Shown: piece by piece, positions 45,210-54,601 of the stretch
How the letters are laid out: the number at the start of each line of letters is the position of its first letter
Numbering within the stretch: the stretch's first letter is position 1
Assembly (NCBI GenBank): GCA_947626095.1
Contig: CANQQV010000001.1
Coordinates: 98,009-162,008, forward strand
Length of the DNA stretch: 64,000 bases
Reading direction: 5' to 3'
Origin: an uncultured Bacilli bacterium
GTDB taxonomy: Bacteria; Bacillota_I; Bacilli_A; RF39; UBA660
The notes under the pieces: generated by a model
Databases searched by the model: none
Told to the model about the DNA's origin: nothing
Seen by the model: the letters and a program-made list of their open reading frames with translations, nothing else
Program-made: the position numbers and the translations under genes

Positions 45210-47562
45210 GAAAAAAACAAAATTACCTAAAAATATAGCAGACTTTATTCCCTTTCAGGATGTTTGGAATAACCTAGTATATCTTGATAATAATAAAATC
45301 GTTGCAGGTATTAAAATAGGTTCTATTAACTTACATTTATTATTTGATGAAGAACAAAAAATTAAAGTTGCTGAACTTAAAAAGGTTTTAAATTCTATTG
45401 ATTACCCTGTTAAAATATTTAGTGTCGATAAACCTATCAATTTAGATGATAACTTAAATATTTTAGGATCTAAAATTAAATCTGAAAACAATAAACATAA
45501 AATTCAGTTATTGGAGGAAGATTATAATTTTGTACAGGATCTAAATAGTAAGAAATGGGTAGTTAATCGTGAATTTTATTTAATTGTTGAAGAAGATTCG
45601 GCAAACGAACAATTACTTAATCAAAAAGTTAATGATCTTATTCAAGAATTTATTTCTATTGGATTACATAGTGAACGAGTATCTTCAGAGGAATGGCGAG
45701 ATCTATTATATGTTATTTTAAACCCTGTAACATCGCTCGATGTCTTTAAAAAAGATGCCACAGGTATAACTCGTTCATTTAAAGAGAAAATCGCTCCAAA
45801 TGGCTTAAAAATCAATGAAAAAGATATAATTATGGGTGATGCTTATGTTAGTGTCGTAACTTTAAGAACCTACCCATCTATCGTTGGTGTTGGATGGCTT
45901 GGAGCTGTTGCTAATGTTAATCATACTCGTATGGTTATGACTATTAGTCCAATGGATGCACTTGAAATAAGTAATACTTTGAAAAAAAGTATGTCAGAGG
46001 TTAAATCAAAACTAATGAATACCAATAATTATAATGATGAAGTTGTTTTAAATAATCAGTTAGATGATTATGTTCAACTTGTTAATCGTATTGATCGTGA
46101 ACATGAAAAGTTTTCATTATTGACGGTCAATTTTTTATGTTATGGGGATTCAAAAGAAAATATGGAACGAGCTAAAAAAGAACTTAAAACCACTCTTTCT
46201 GCCTATGGTATGGGTGGTACTGATTTAATGTTCGAACAAGAACGATCATTAAAAATGTGTTTGCCTACCATGTATCGTGATTTAGAAAAAGAATTTGGAT
46301 TGCCTATACCGATGATGACTGTGGCATCTTCCTTTCCTTTCATCTTTCAAACTTTGCAAGATGATGGCGATGCTATGATGCTTGGTACTGATTCACTTGG
46401 TAGTTTATTATTCTTTGACTTATGGAAAAGGACAAGTAAAAGAAATAACTCTAATGCTGTAATTATTGGTAAGTCGGGATCTGGTAAATCTACTTTAATT
46501 AAAAAACTGATTCGTGGTACTTGGTGTCGTGGTTCTAAAGTTATAGTAATAGATCCTGAACGAGAATATAAGGACTTATGTGAAAATATTAACGGAACAT
46601 GGATTGATTGTGGAACTGGATCACAAGGAATTATAAATCCTTTGGAGGTTCGTAGAGGTAATGATGACTCTGATGAAGATAAGAAAATTGCTAACAATGA
46701 TTTATCAAGGCATTTTCAAACTTTTAGAACCTTTATTAAGTATTATTTACAAGATTTAAGTGCTTATGAATTAACTAAAATCGAAGAAATACTTATTGAA
46801 GTTTATAAGGACAAAGGTATTGATTTTGATACTGATTTATCTACTTTAACGAGTGAAGATTACCCAACTATGCAAGACTTATATAATAAAGTTGTTGAAA
46901 CTTTAAAGGTTGCTAAAGCCAATAAAGAAGCTCGTAATGTTGTTGAGTCTTTGGAAAAGATTTCTTCTATGTTAAAGAAATCTACTATTGGAGCTGATGC
47001 TCGTATCTTTAATGGGCATTCAAGTATAAATGTAGATAATTCATCAGACTTTATTGTTTTAGATATTCATAGTTTAGTTGATTCAGATGAAACTATTTTA
47101 AGAACTCAATTCTTTAATATTTTATCTTGGTGTTGGAACGAGATAAGTCGTGATAGAAACGAACAAGTAATTCTTGTTTGTGATGAGGCACATTTACTTA
47201 TCGATCCTAACAATAAGGATGGTATTGATTTCTTAAAAAGAACTGCTAAAAGAATAAGAAAATATAACGGATCTCTTTGGATAATTAGTCAAAACTTAAT
47301 CGATTTTACTTCACAAGGAATTGAAAGATTCGGTCAAGTAATTATTGATAATAGTTCCTACATTGTGGTAATGGCTCAAGGTCAAAAAGAAATTGAGGCA
47401 GTTCAAAAAATGATGAATTTATCGGAGTCCGAGATTCAATTCCTTACAACTGCATCTCGAGGTCAAGGTTTATTTGTCATAAGTCAGGACACAAGATTAC
47501 CTATTCAAATTCATTTAAGGGAGGAAGAAAAAGAATTATTTGGTAATGCAGGTGGTAGATAA
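45202..47562 (+). CDS. VirB4-like conjugation ATPase
   Basis: 786 residues. Walker A is IIGKSGSGKSTLIKK near residue 421 and Walker B is VILVCDEAHLL near 660, with WIISQNLID downstream. The N-terminal half is the TraC/VirB4 domain. It powers assembly and transport of the type IV secretion channel. GGGAGGGATTTAG precedes ATG. Confidence 0.95.
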   Translation: MFKKKTKLPKNIADFIPFQDVWNNLVYLDNNKIVAGIKIGSINLHLLFDEEQKIKVAELKKVLNSIDYPVKIFSVDKPINLDDNLNILGSKIKSENNKHKIQLLEEDYNFVQDLNSKKWVVNREFYLIVEEDSANEQLLNQKVNDLIQEFISIGLHSERVSSEEWRDLLYVILNPVTSLDVFKKDATGITRSFKEKIAPNGLKINEKDIIMGDAYVSVVTLRTYPSIVGVGWLGAVANVNHTRMVMTISPMDALEISNTLKKSMSEVKSKLMNTNNYNDEVVLNNQLDDYVQLVNRIDREHEKFSLLTVNFLCYGDSKENMERAKKELKTTLSAYGMGGTDLMFEQERSLKMCLPTMYRDLEKEFGLPIPMMTVASSFPFIFQTLQDDGDAMMLGTDSLGSLLFFDLWKRTSKRNNSNAVIIGKSGSGKSTLIKKLIRGTWCRGSKVIVIDPEREYKDLCENINGTWIDCGTGSQGIINPLEVRRGNDDSDEDKKIANNDLSRHFQTFRTFIKYYLQDLSAYELTKIEEILIEVYKDKGIDFDTDLSTLTSEDYPTMQDLYNKVVETLKVAKANKEARNVVESLEKISSMLKKSTIGADARIFNGHSSINVDNSSDFIVLDIHSLVDSDETILRTQFFNILSWCWNEISRDRNEQVILVCDEAHLLIDPNNKDGIDFLKRTAKRIRKYNGSLWIISQNLIDFTSQGIERFGQVIIDNSSYIVVMAQGQKEIEAVQKMMNLSESEIQFLTTASRGQGLFVISQDTRLPIQIHLREEEKELFGNAGGR

Positions 47563-48200
47563 TGCAGGATATGAAAAAAATATATATCTTTCTTTCGTGT
47601 TGTCCTGTTCTTGTAGTAGTATTAGTTTTCTTTTTAATATTGATGGTATGTTCTTCATCTAGTTCTGATTCCTCGGCTGTTCCTGTTGGTGATATTATGG
47701 AGTTTAATGCCCCATTTAAAATGGGTGTTAATTACACCATTACTTCCCCTTATGGGTCAAGAAAAGATCCTTTCACTGGTGAGGAGTCCTTTCATAGTGG
47801 TATAGATTTGGCAGCACCTGTTGGTACTGAAATTGTGGCATCAGCAAGTGGTACTGTCTATAAAACTGGTTATGAAGAAAACGGATTAGGTAACTATGTA
47901 AAATTAGAGCACACCGTTAGTGGCATAAAATACTATACTGCTTATGGTCACATGAGTGATAATTCGATTGTTGTAAGTGAAGGTCAAATAGTCACTCAAG
48001 GTCAAAAATTAGGTATTATTGGTATGTCAGGAAGAGCAACTGGTGTTCATGTTCACTTTATGCTTATGACACCCAATTGTACCTATAATAGTTCGGATTT
48101 GAAAGATCCACAAATGATAATAGATAACGATTTAGCAAGGAGGAATAAATATAAACTACCAACAATCCAACCAAGACCAACTTATGGAGTCACAAAGTGA
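47562..48200 (+). CDS. M23-type peptidoglycan endopeptidase
   Basis: 212 residues. One N-terminal membrane helix is followed by an M23/LytM domain: HSGIDLAAPVGT (first metal His and Asp), GHMSDNS and the HVHF motif. It probably opens the cell wall for the channel (VirB1 role). Many Gram-positive homologues also carry a lysozyme or NlpC domain, which is absent. Its ATG overlaps the VirB4 stop (TAATG). Confidence 0.85.
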   Translation: MQDMKKIYIFLSCCPVLVVVLVFFLILMVCSSSSSDSSAVPVGDIMEFNAPFKMGVNYTITSPYGSRKDPFTGEESFHSGIDLAAPVGTEIVASASGTVYKTGYEENGLGNYVKLEHTVSGIKYYTAYGHMSDNSIVVSEGQIVTQGQKLGIIGMSGRATGVHVHFMLMTPNCTYNSSDLKDPQMIIDNDLARRNKYKLPTIQPRPTYGVTK

Positions 48201-48414
48201 TTTAATAGAAAGTTATGCTTTACAAGTTGCTAGTGTTCTTCATAAAACTGGTAAAGGTTCATTTACAATGGATGAGATTTGTGAAAAAGTAAAAGAACTT
48301 GTTAAGGAAGAAGAACTTGTAGAACCTGTTGTAATTGAGGTTAAACAACTTCTAATTAACAAGTATAATTTTGAAATTATAAATACTAATATTAAGTTTG
48401 ATATTGAAATATAA
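48151..48414 (+). CDS. element protein, 87 aa, ATA start, IxI tail
   Basis: GGAGG, seven bases, ATA AAC TAC CAA inside the end of the M23 gene. The first in-frame ATG, 48184, has no ribosome site. It is helical and acidic and ends KFDIEI, the shared tail. Function unknown; its position just before oriT suggests a transfer role. Confidence 0.55.
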   Translation: MNYQQSNQDQLMESQSDLIESYALQVASVLHKTGKGSFTMDEICEKVKELVKEEELVEPVVIEVKQLLINKYNFEIINTNIKFDIEI

Positions 48415-48417
48415 AGG

Positions 48418-48750
48418 TTCTTCTTTTGTTTCAGTATTAAGTTTTTAAGTTATAAAAAAGGTTCTTTCAATACCCTTTTAGGTAGTTATAATGTTATAAC
48501 ATTTGTTAGACTTAAAGCCCTATTTTTAAAGATTTCGGTATAAATGCTGTTAGACAAAAGACAGACAAATAGAAAAATGTATGACAAAGCAAGACTTTGG
48601 AAACCCTTTAAATTAGGGCTAAACTACCCACTGGGTAGTTGTTTGTCAGCCGTACTTATCCTGATAACAAATGGTCTTAAAATTGTGTCCTATTTCTCGT
48701 GAATTTCAAAATAACTGATGTCCTTGTTTTGTGGCATCATTTTATATGGA
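48418..48750 (+). other. candidate oriT region
   Basis: About 330 non-coding bases directly before the relaxosome genes. It holds a strong inverted repeat (AACTACCC-ACT... / GGGTAGTT, 48622-48640), a further GGTAGTT at 48481, an AGCCCTA/TAGGGCT pair (48516 and 48614), and two TGTTAGAC direct repeats. The position before RHH and relaxase genes and the nested inverted repeats fit an origin of transfer. The nick site cannot be named. Confidence 0.55.
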
Positions 48751-48759
48751 GGTGATATT

Positions 48760-48936
48760 ATAAATAATAACAATGGATGTACTTTTATTAAGTTTAGAAT
48801 TGATGATAATCTAAATACTGCTTTTAAAAGTATTTTAGAAAAAGAAAAAATAACTCAACAAGATCTACTCGAAAAATTAGTTAAAGAATATGTATTAAGT
48901 AACCTTAACCTATTGATAAGTAAGGATAATAAATGA
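48760..48936 (+). CDS. small RHH-like protein, 58 aa, ATA start
   Basis: GGAGGTGATATT then ATA AAT AAT AAC (seven bases after GGAGG). The sequence TFIKFRIDDNLNTAFKSILE and DLLEKLVKEYV resembles a ribbon-helix-helix fold. An ATG at 48718 lies 30 bases upstream of the ribosome site and is unlikely. Probably an oriT-binding accessory factor. Confidence 0.55.
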   Translation: MNNNNGCTFIKFRIDDNLNTAFKSILEKEKITQQDLLEKLVKEYVLSNLNLLISKDNK

Positions 48937-49355
48937 AAGAAGAACGCATAACTATTCGAGTCACTCCTGAAGATAAAAAAGAAATTGAGCTACTTGCTGA
49001 TAAATATAAAATGAATGTATCTAGATTCGTTTATAATACCTTAAAAGAAAAAATGGATACTGATAAACTTACCGATAGCCAAGAACAATTTATGGAGCTT
49101 TTTGATATCGCTTTTAAGAAAAGTTTTGATACTTTCTTTAAGCAATTAATGGTGGTCTTAAATCGTGTGGAGTTTAATAGTAGATGGTCTATTAAACAAA
49201 CGGATATATTTATGAACCAGTTAAAGATACCTCAATCAAGGGATGAATTAAGTCTATCTATTATTGATCATCCTGTAACTGAAGTAGCCCATGAACAGGT
49301 ACTTAAAGACATAAGAAAAATGTCGAGTAAAAAGCACGAGCTAGATAATGAGTAG
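48933..49355 (+). CDS. MobC-like relaxosome accessory protein
   Basis: 140 residues. The N-terminal ribbon-helix-helix is RITIRVTPEDKKEIELLADK and MNVSRFVYNTL. Its ATG overlaps the previous stop and its end overlaps the relaxase start, so all three are coupled. Likely binds oriT and recruits the relaxase. Confidence 0.75.
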   Translation: MKEERITIRVTPEDKKEIELLADKYKMNVSRFVYNTLKEKMDTDKLTDSQEQFMELFDIAFKKSFDTFFKQLMVVLNRVEFNSRWSIKQTDIFMNQLKIPQSRDELSLSIIDHPVTEVAHEQVLKDIRKMSSKKHELDNE

Positions 49356-50787
49356 TTCTAATATTGTGGTTCGTGTTAAGTACCAGTCTTGTAGTGATTT
49401 ACGAAAAAGTGTTGCCAAGACTATTAGTTATATTAGTGATAAGAAAAAAGCCGATGCTACTTCTATTGATGAATACGATATATTAAAAGACTATATGCAA
49501 TTTGCTAGTAATGATTCGTATTTATATGAAGATAAGGAGTCATTTACTTGGTCTAATGATGGTGATATTGATGCTAGTTATAATTTAAAAAATATAAATA
49601 ATTTAGATCCTAAAGGTACTCTTTGGAGTTTAGTAATTTCCTTTCCACCAGAGTTTGCCATTAACAATGGTCTAATAACAAAAGTAGATTATTACAATCT
49701 AACAAAAAACTTTATGCCATCATTTTTAACTGGTATGGGATTTAAAATGAATAATGTAACTTGGTATTGTAGTTTGCATCGTAATACTGATAATCCCCAT
49801 TTGCATATTAACTTTTTCGAACATCATAAAACAATAAGCAACCCCAAAGTTCCTTATGATCTTATCTATAAATTGAAAAGTAATATTGCTAATTATTTAA
49901 TAGATAATGAAAAGTTTTATAGACTTCGTGATGAAGAATTTAAATCAATAACTGGTTCTATTTCTCTTGCTGAATTAACAAGAATTAAAAATCAAAAGTT
50001 ATTCGGTGATAAATATAGAAAAGATTTAAATAAAATGCTACTTGAATTATACGATGTTCTTCCTGCAACTGGTAGACTTCAATATAATTCAAAAAATATG
50101 AGACCATATAAAGAACAGCTTAATAGGATAATTGAATTTATTTTATTACATGATTCAACTAAATATAAGTATGCTCGTTATATAAAATTATTAGATGAAC
50201 ATCAAAAAGAATTAACGGCAATTTATGGTTCTTCTTCTGCAAATAAAAATTTGGAATACTATAATCATCAAATCAATAAACTTTATTCTAAAATAGGAAA
50301 TGAGATTTTATCTAATTACAAAGTTTATCAATCATTAGATAAGATGGATCGTGAAAAAGAATTTTTAAATAAGCATATTAAGGATCTAAAATTCAAAAGT
50401 AGTCCTTATCGTAAAAAAGAAAACATTGATAGTGTTGCTAAAGACTTAAATAAATTATGTAATCTTGCAGGACTCAATTATTTAGAAAAACGATATGTCT
50501 TTACTAATTGGATATCAAAATCAAAATATAAAATTGATGTAGATGCTTTATTAAGTAGTATGGATAATTCAAAACCTGAAATGAGTTCTACTGAATTTTA
50601 TACTATATTAAGAAAACTAAATTATGATTATGATCGATATTCAAAATATAAAAGTAAAATGTTCTATCAAGAACTTAATTATAAAAAGTTTATCAATCAA
50701 GCTATGAATTATCTTGAATACGAATTAGAGCAAGAAGAAAAACAAATTATCAATGATTTAGAATATGAGCTATCTGATTATAAATAA
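49348..50787 (+). CDS. relaxase, MobL/MOBP-like
   Basis: 479 residues. The metal-binding HxH motif lies in NPHLHINFFEHH near residue 149, preceded by GTLWSLVISFPP. The N-terminal SSNIVVRVKYQSC is like Gram-positive MobL relaxases, and a helical C-terminal half follows. It nicks oriT and pilots the strand through the channel. The subclass is not certain. Confidence 0.85.
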   Translation: MSSSNIVVRVKYQSCSDLRKSVAKTISYISDKKKADATSIDEYDILKDYMQFASNDSYLYEDKESFTWSNDGDIDASYNLKNINNLDPKGTLWSLVISFPPEFAINNGLITKVDYYNLTKNFMPSFLTGMGFKMNNVTWYCSLHRNTDNPHLHINFFEHHKTISNPKVPYDLIYKLKSNIANYLIDNEKFYRLRDEEFKSITGSISLAELTRIKNQKLFGDKYRKDLNKMLLELYDVLPATGRLQYNSKNMRPYKEQLNRIIEFILLHDSTKYKYARYIKLLDEHQKELTAIYGSSSANKNLEYYNHQINKLYSKIGNEILSNYKVYQSLDKMDREKEFLNKHIKDLKFKSSPYRKKENIDSVAKDLNKLCNLAGLNYLEKRYVFTNWISKSKYKIDVDALLSSMDNSKPEMSSTEFYTILRKLNYDYDRYSKYKSKMFYQELNYKKFINQAMNYLEYELEQEEKQIINDLEYELSDYK

Positions 50788-50825
50788 GTATGTTATAATT
50801 CTATATGGAGAGGTAATTTAAATAT

Positions 50826-51224
50826 ATGGAACAATTAGATTTAAAATTAGATGAATATAAAAAGTCTTTAATTACAATTAACATTAGTGACCAGTATTGG
50901 TGTATGGTAGACTTATGTTTTGAAAATGAATATTTTAAATATAATAATTGTTCAGAGATGTTGCAAAAAACGGAAGTTAAAAGGATCTATGAAACTTTAA
51001 CTTCCTGTTTAGCAGGTCGACTTGCAGATAATACTAAATTGTCATTCGATGAAGATTATTTGCAATTCTATTTTTACAAAGATAAAATAGATAATCAACA
51101 TTGTGTCGAATTAAGAATATTCACTTTTATAGATGAATACAGGGATTATTATTCAGTAATGTTAACTACACCAGAAATGAGTGAGTTAAGGGATTATTTA
51201 TATGAATTAGTAAAAAAGTTTTAA
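50826..51224 (+). CDS. element protein, 132 aa
   Basis: Beta-rich and acidic (DYLQFYFYKDKIDNQH, then a strand-helix end MSELRDYLYELVKK). The plan resembles the C-terminal third of the protein at 51823-52881 and small WapI-type immunity proteins, but identity is low. GGAGAGG lies 12 bases before the ATG. Confidence 0.5.
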   Translation: MEQLDLKLDEYKKSLITINISDQYWCMVDLCFENEYFKYNNCSEMLQKTEVKRIYETLTSCLAGRLADNTKLSFDEDYLQFYFYKDKIDNQHCVELRIFTFIDEYRDYYSVMLTTPEMSELRDYLYELVKKF

Positions 51225-51225
51225 T

Positions 51226-51268
51226 AAAAAAGTAGTATGATTTTTATTTTTCATACTACTTTATTTTT
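51226..51268. terminator. bidirectional terminator
   Basis: AAAGTAGTATGA / TCATACTACTTT with T-rich sequence on both sides, between converging genes. Confidence 0.85.
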
Positions 51269-51696
51269 CCTGTTAACCAGTCTAGTGATACCTTATACTT
51301 AATGCACATTTGATAAGCAAATGCTGTAAGGATTAAAGTTTTACCTGTTTCATAAGCATAGATAGTTGATTTTGTTGTATTAAGTTCTTTGGCTAGATCA
51401 TTATATGACATACCATGATCTTCTCTTATTTTCTTAATTCTCTTTCCTATTTCTTCTTTATTTAAGGTTGTTAGGTACTTCATATTTTTATAAGTTCTTT
51501 CATCAGATAGACTTAATACATAATCCATTGAAACCTTATAGTAATTACAAAGTGTATTTAAATGTTTTAATGGAATTATTTTAGTACCCTTTTCCCATAA
51601 AGAATAAGTTTGTTGTGTAACTCCTATTTCCTTTGCAATGTCTTTTTGATATAGGTCACTATATTCTCTTAAATCAAATAATCGTTTCTCATTCAT
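51256..51696 (-). CDS. double-HTH transcriptional regulator
   Basis: 146 residues with two Cro/CI-type HTH domains in tandem: YQKDIAKEIGVTQQTYSLWE and MSYNDLAKELNTTKSTIYAY, joined by a short linker. The ATG at 51696 follows GGTGATTAATCTT. Divergent from the next gene; the shared region holds TTCGT...ACGAA. A likely repressor governing element functions, able to bind long or paired sites. Confidence 0.8.
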   Translation of the reverse strand: MNEKRLFDLREYSDLYQKDIAKEIGVTQQTYSLWEKGTKIIPLKHLNTLCNYYKVSMDYVLSLSDERTYKNMKYLTTLNKEEIGKRIKKIREDHGMSYNDLAKELNTTKSTIYAYETGKTLILTAFAYQMCIKYKVSLDWLTGKIK

Positions 51697-51739
51697 AAGA
51701 TTAATCACCATAATAATTTTCCCATCAAAAAGAAAATTA

Positions 51740-51780
51740 TTCGTTTCCCACAAACAAATACGAACGATATGTGATATAAT
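51740..51780. promoter_or_regulatory. divergent promoter/operator region
   Basis: TTCGT (51740-51744) and ACGAA (51760-51764) form an interrupted inverted repeat. TGTGATATAAT (51770-51780) is an extended -10 box for the plus-strand gene. Candidate site of the adjacent double-HTH regulator. Confidence 0.55.
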
Positions 51781-51822
51781 TATAAAGGTAGTAAATCTTA
51801 AACAAAAAATTGGAGGGATGAA

Positions 51823-52881
51823 ATGAAAGATGATTTTATCTTGGAAGATACAGAAACGACCAAGAGATTAAAAGAAATTTGTTTAAGTAGTAGTTATTCA
51901 TGTACTGGGGAAATTCGTAGATTGTTGAGTATGGAAGTGCTTCATAATCTAGTTAAGAAAATTCCTAAAGGCAATGTTAAATTATGTGGTAATATTTTGT
52001 TTGGAAGGGACAAGATTAGTAGCGAAGAAAAGTTTATTGAGAACTTGGATGATTATATCGGCTATGTCAAAGATCATTATCATATACAGCATAATGAGTT
52101 AACTTGTGTTTTAGAAGAAACTTTGAAAAGTAAATATTCAAAGATACTCTTTAATATGAAGGATATTCATAAAAAGGATAATTATATTCAGTTTCATGAT
52201 TCATTTAGAAAAATGTTCTTATTTAACCTATATGATAACATTCGTTTTTACTCAAAGTTTTCTGATAGTCGTTCTTTTACTAATATATTATTAGATGAAA
52301 TAAAAGAATATAATTTTGATAAACCCGAAGATGCTATTAAACTTGAAAAGTTATTTATTAAAATTATCAACAATAGAAAAGATAACTTATTTAATTCATT
52401 TGTACATCATAGTGAAGTTAGAGAGGATCAATATGATTTCTTTACTAATCAAATCGAATGGTTAATTGGTGATTATTATAAGGAAGGATCATATGATTTT
52501 GATTTAATGCATGATGATCACTATATTGAATTATTTAATAATGACACTTTGCTTTTTAATGTTATTTCAAAGAGTAAAGATGAAATTGTTGTTAGATTTG
52601 GAATTAAAAACAAAAACTTTAAAGGCGATAAAATAGTAAGATTTGGAAAAAATGAATTAGATATATTTTTAGAAAAATTAGTTTCTAAAGATCATACAAA
52701 AAAATATAAATTGGATATGCAACTAGTAGATGCAACATTATCTTTTGAGTTTTGGACTGATTATCATCATAATTTTTTAGATATTGCTTTTCAATATTCG
52801 AATACTGGTGATAAGTTTATTGTAGATTTAGAACCAGATGATATGCATAATTTATATAAAATTATAAAGAAACAAGTCTAA
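51823..52881 (+). CDS. element protein, 352 aa
   Basis: An N-terminal helical part (SSYSCTGEIRRLLSMEVLHN), a middle helical region and a beta-rich C-terminus (LSFEFWTDYHHNFLDIAF). No family recognised. It is divergent from the double-HTH gene. Its last codons form the hairpin in which the IS inserted, so originally it ran straight into VirD4. Confidence 0.55.
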   Translation: MKDDFILEDTETTKRLKEICLSSSYSCTGEIRRLLSMEVLHNLVKKIPKGNVKLCGNILFGRDKISSEEKFIENLDDYIGYVKDHYHIQHNELTCVLEETLKSKYSKILFNMKDIHKKDNYIQFHDSFRKMFLFNLYDNIRFYSKFSDSRSFTNILLDEIKEYNFDKPEDAIKLEKLFIKIINNRKDNLFNSFVHHSEVREDQYDFFTNQIEWLIGDYYKEGSYDFDLMHDDHYIELFNNDTLLFNVISKSKDEIVVRFGIKNKNFKGDKIVRFGKNELDIFLEKLVSKDHTKKYKLDMQLVDATLSFEFWTDYHHNFLDIAFQYSNTGDKFIVDLEPDDMHNLYKIIKKQV

Positions 52882-52889
52882 ACTTGTTT
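52870..52889 (+). repeat. IS target duplication, left
   Basis: AAACAAGTCTAAACTTGTTT, itself a perfect hairpin, repeated at 54563-54582. Confidence 0.85.
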
Positions 52890-54391
52890 CAGATTGTTGA
52901 CAAAAGGGTATTATTTTTGAATAATGCCCTTTTTATTTTAGTTATTGACATTAAAATTGTTTTTTGAACATTATTTTTAGTCATATCCATTTTGTTTTCC
53001 CCTTTATTTGATTTCCACATTGCCATTTTCTTTAAATTGTAGCATGAAAAAATTAAGAGTACTTGGTTTTTATTTTTTTCTAAACCTCTTACTCTTGTAA
53101 ATCTTAATCCATGTTGTTCTTTACAAATTGCAAAAATACGTTCAACTGTTTCCTTTCTTTTTGGATACTCTTGTTTAAATAAATCTTCATATCTTTTTTG
53201 ATTTGCTTTATCTTTTTTATCTTGCCATATGTGTCTTGTTATAACTTTTTGATGATTTTTACTTTTTGTACACTTTTTTAGTAGAGGACATTTTGAACAG
53301 CTTTCTTTATTGGCTTTATATATTTTATATCCTTTTTTATCTATTGTTTTAAGTTCCAGTATTTCTCCTGTTGGACATACATAACAATCATTTTTTGCAT
53401 TATATTCATATTCTTTTTTTGAAAACATTTCTTTATCTTTTCTACCTTTTGGTCTTGAATATGGCATTAATGCTTCTTTTCCCGTATCTTCAATTTTTTT
53501 ACAAATAGCTGATGTATTATATCCTGCATCTAAACAAACATTATCTATTTCTTTATCGTAGTCATTCAACAACTCTTCATATACACTTTCAAATGCGACA
53601 CTATCATGAGTATTACCTGAATTTGTTGAACATGCTACAACAAAACCATTTCCATCACTAAAAGCTTGATGTGTATATGCAAAACATTTTTCATGTTCTC
53701 CTTTGTGATAGTATCCACTATCTGGATCTATCGTACTAGATTTTATATTTTTTTTCTTCTTGACTTCTATTTCTTCTCCTGTTTTTTCATCGAAATCTTT
53801 TTCAATTATTTCGATACTTTTAAATGGTTTTTTATTTAATTTTAAACGTCCTTCATTTATTTCTTTTAGTAATTCTTCATCATATGATTTTAATTCAATT
53901 TCTACTTCTAAGTCTTCATACTTGTTTTTATTTGCATTAGCCTTTTGATGAGTTCCATCTCCATATACTGTCTTCATATTTAACATTTTATATTCTTTTG
54001 CTTGTTTTAATATTCTTTTAAATATAGTTTTGAATATATCTGTATTTCTATATCTTCTTATATAGTTTTGACTCCAAGTACTATAATCTGGTATTTTATC
54101 ATCTATTGATAATCCCAAATACCATCTATATGCTAAATTTACTTCACACTCACTGCATGTTTTTCTCATCGAATTTATACCAAACATGTAATTTATAATT
54201 AACAATTTAAAAAGTACCAAAGGAGGAATACTTGGTTTACCAAATGCACTGTATAGATTTTCAACTTCATCTTCAATGAATTTTAAATCTATGACTTTAT
54301 CTAATTTTCTAACCAAATGTTCTTGAGGTACTATATCTTCTATCGTTTTTAATATTATACAATCATTTCTAAATTCTTGTCTTGACATCAT
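52889..54391 (-). CDS. IS1182-family DDE transposase
   Basis: About 500 residues: an N-terminal DUF772-like HTH region (FGKPSIPPLVLFKLLI), the DDE core (YGDGTHQKA, DAGYNTSAI, ERIFAICKEQHG) and a Cys cluster (CSKCPLLKKC). It is complete. The frame runs to the IS end and its TGA is completed by one flanking base, so the exact C-terminus depends on the target. Confidence 0.93.
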   Translation of the reverse strand: MMSRQEFRNDCIILKTIEDIVPQEHLVRKLDKVIDLKFIEDEVENLYSAFGKPSIPPLVLFKLLIINYMFGINSMRKTCSECEVNLAYRWYLGLSIDDKIPDYSTWSQNYIRRYRNTDIFKTIFKRILKQAKEYKMLNMKTVYGDGTHQKANANKNKYEDLEVEIELKSYDEELLKEINEGRLKLNKKPFKSIEIIEKDFDEKTGEEIEVKKKKNIKSSTIDPDSGYYHKGEHEKCFAYTHQAFSDGNGFVVACSTNSGNTHDSVAFESVYEELLNDYDKEIDNVCLDAGYNTSAICKKIEDTGKEALMPYSRPKGRKDKEMFSKKEYEYNAKNDCYVCPTGEILELKTIDKKGYKIYKANKESCSKCPLLKKCTKSKNHQKVITRHIWQDKKDKANQKRYEDLFKQEYPKRKETVERIFAICKEQHGLRFTRVRGLEKNKNQVLLIFSCYNLKKMAMWKSNKGENKMDMTKNNVQKTILMSITKIKRALFKNNTLLSTI

Positions 54392-54562
54392 TATTTATCA
54401 CATCCTTAGTTTAACCACTAATATTATCTCATAAAAGCAATAAAAAAACGAGATATATGTGACAAACATTGGTTAAACTAAGTCATATCTCGTAATTAAA
54501 TTATAAAATAAATTTAAAAAAAAGAAAAGACCATTAACAAAATTTCTTTTGTCAACAGTCTG
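52890..54562 (-). mobile_element. IS1182-family insertion sequence, 1673 bp
   Basis: Terminal inverted repeats CAGATTGTTGACAAAAG (left) and CTTTTGTCAACAGTCTG (right) match at 16 of 17 positions. One transposase gene fills the element. It is flanked by a 20-bp duplication of a terminator hairpin. A hairpin GGGTATTATT/AATAATGCCC plus T5 just inside the left end would stop transcription entering from the left. Confidence 0.9.
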
Positions 54563-54582
54563 AAACAAGTCTAAACTTGTTT
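54563..54582 (+). repeat. IS target duplication, right
   Basis: AAACAAGTCTAAACTTGTTT followed by T-rich sequence. Together with the trailing T this is the intact original terminator-like hairpin, 20 bases upstream of the VirD4 start. Confidence 0.85.
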
Positions 54583-54601
54583 TTTATTTGGAGGGATATA
54601 A

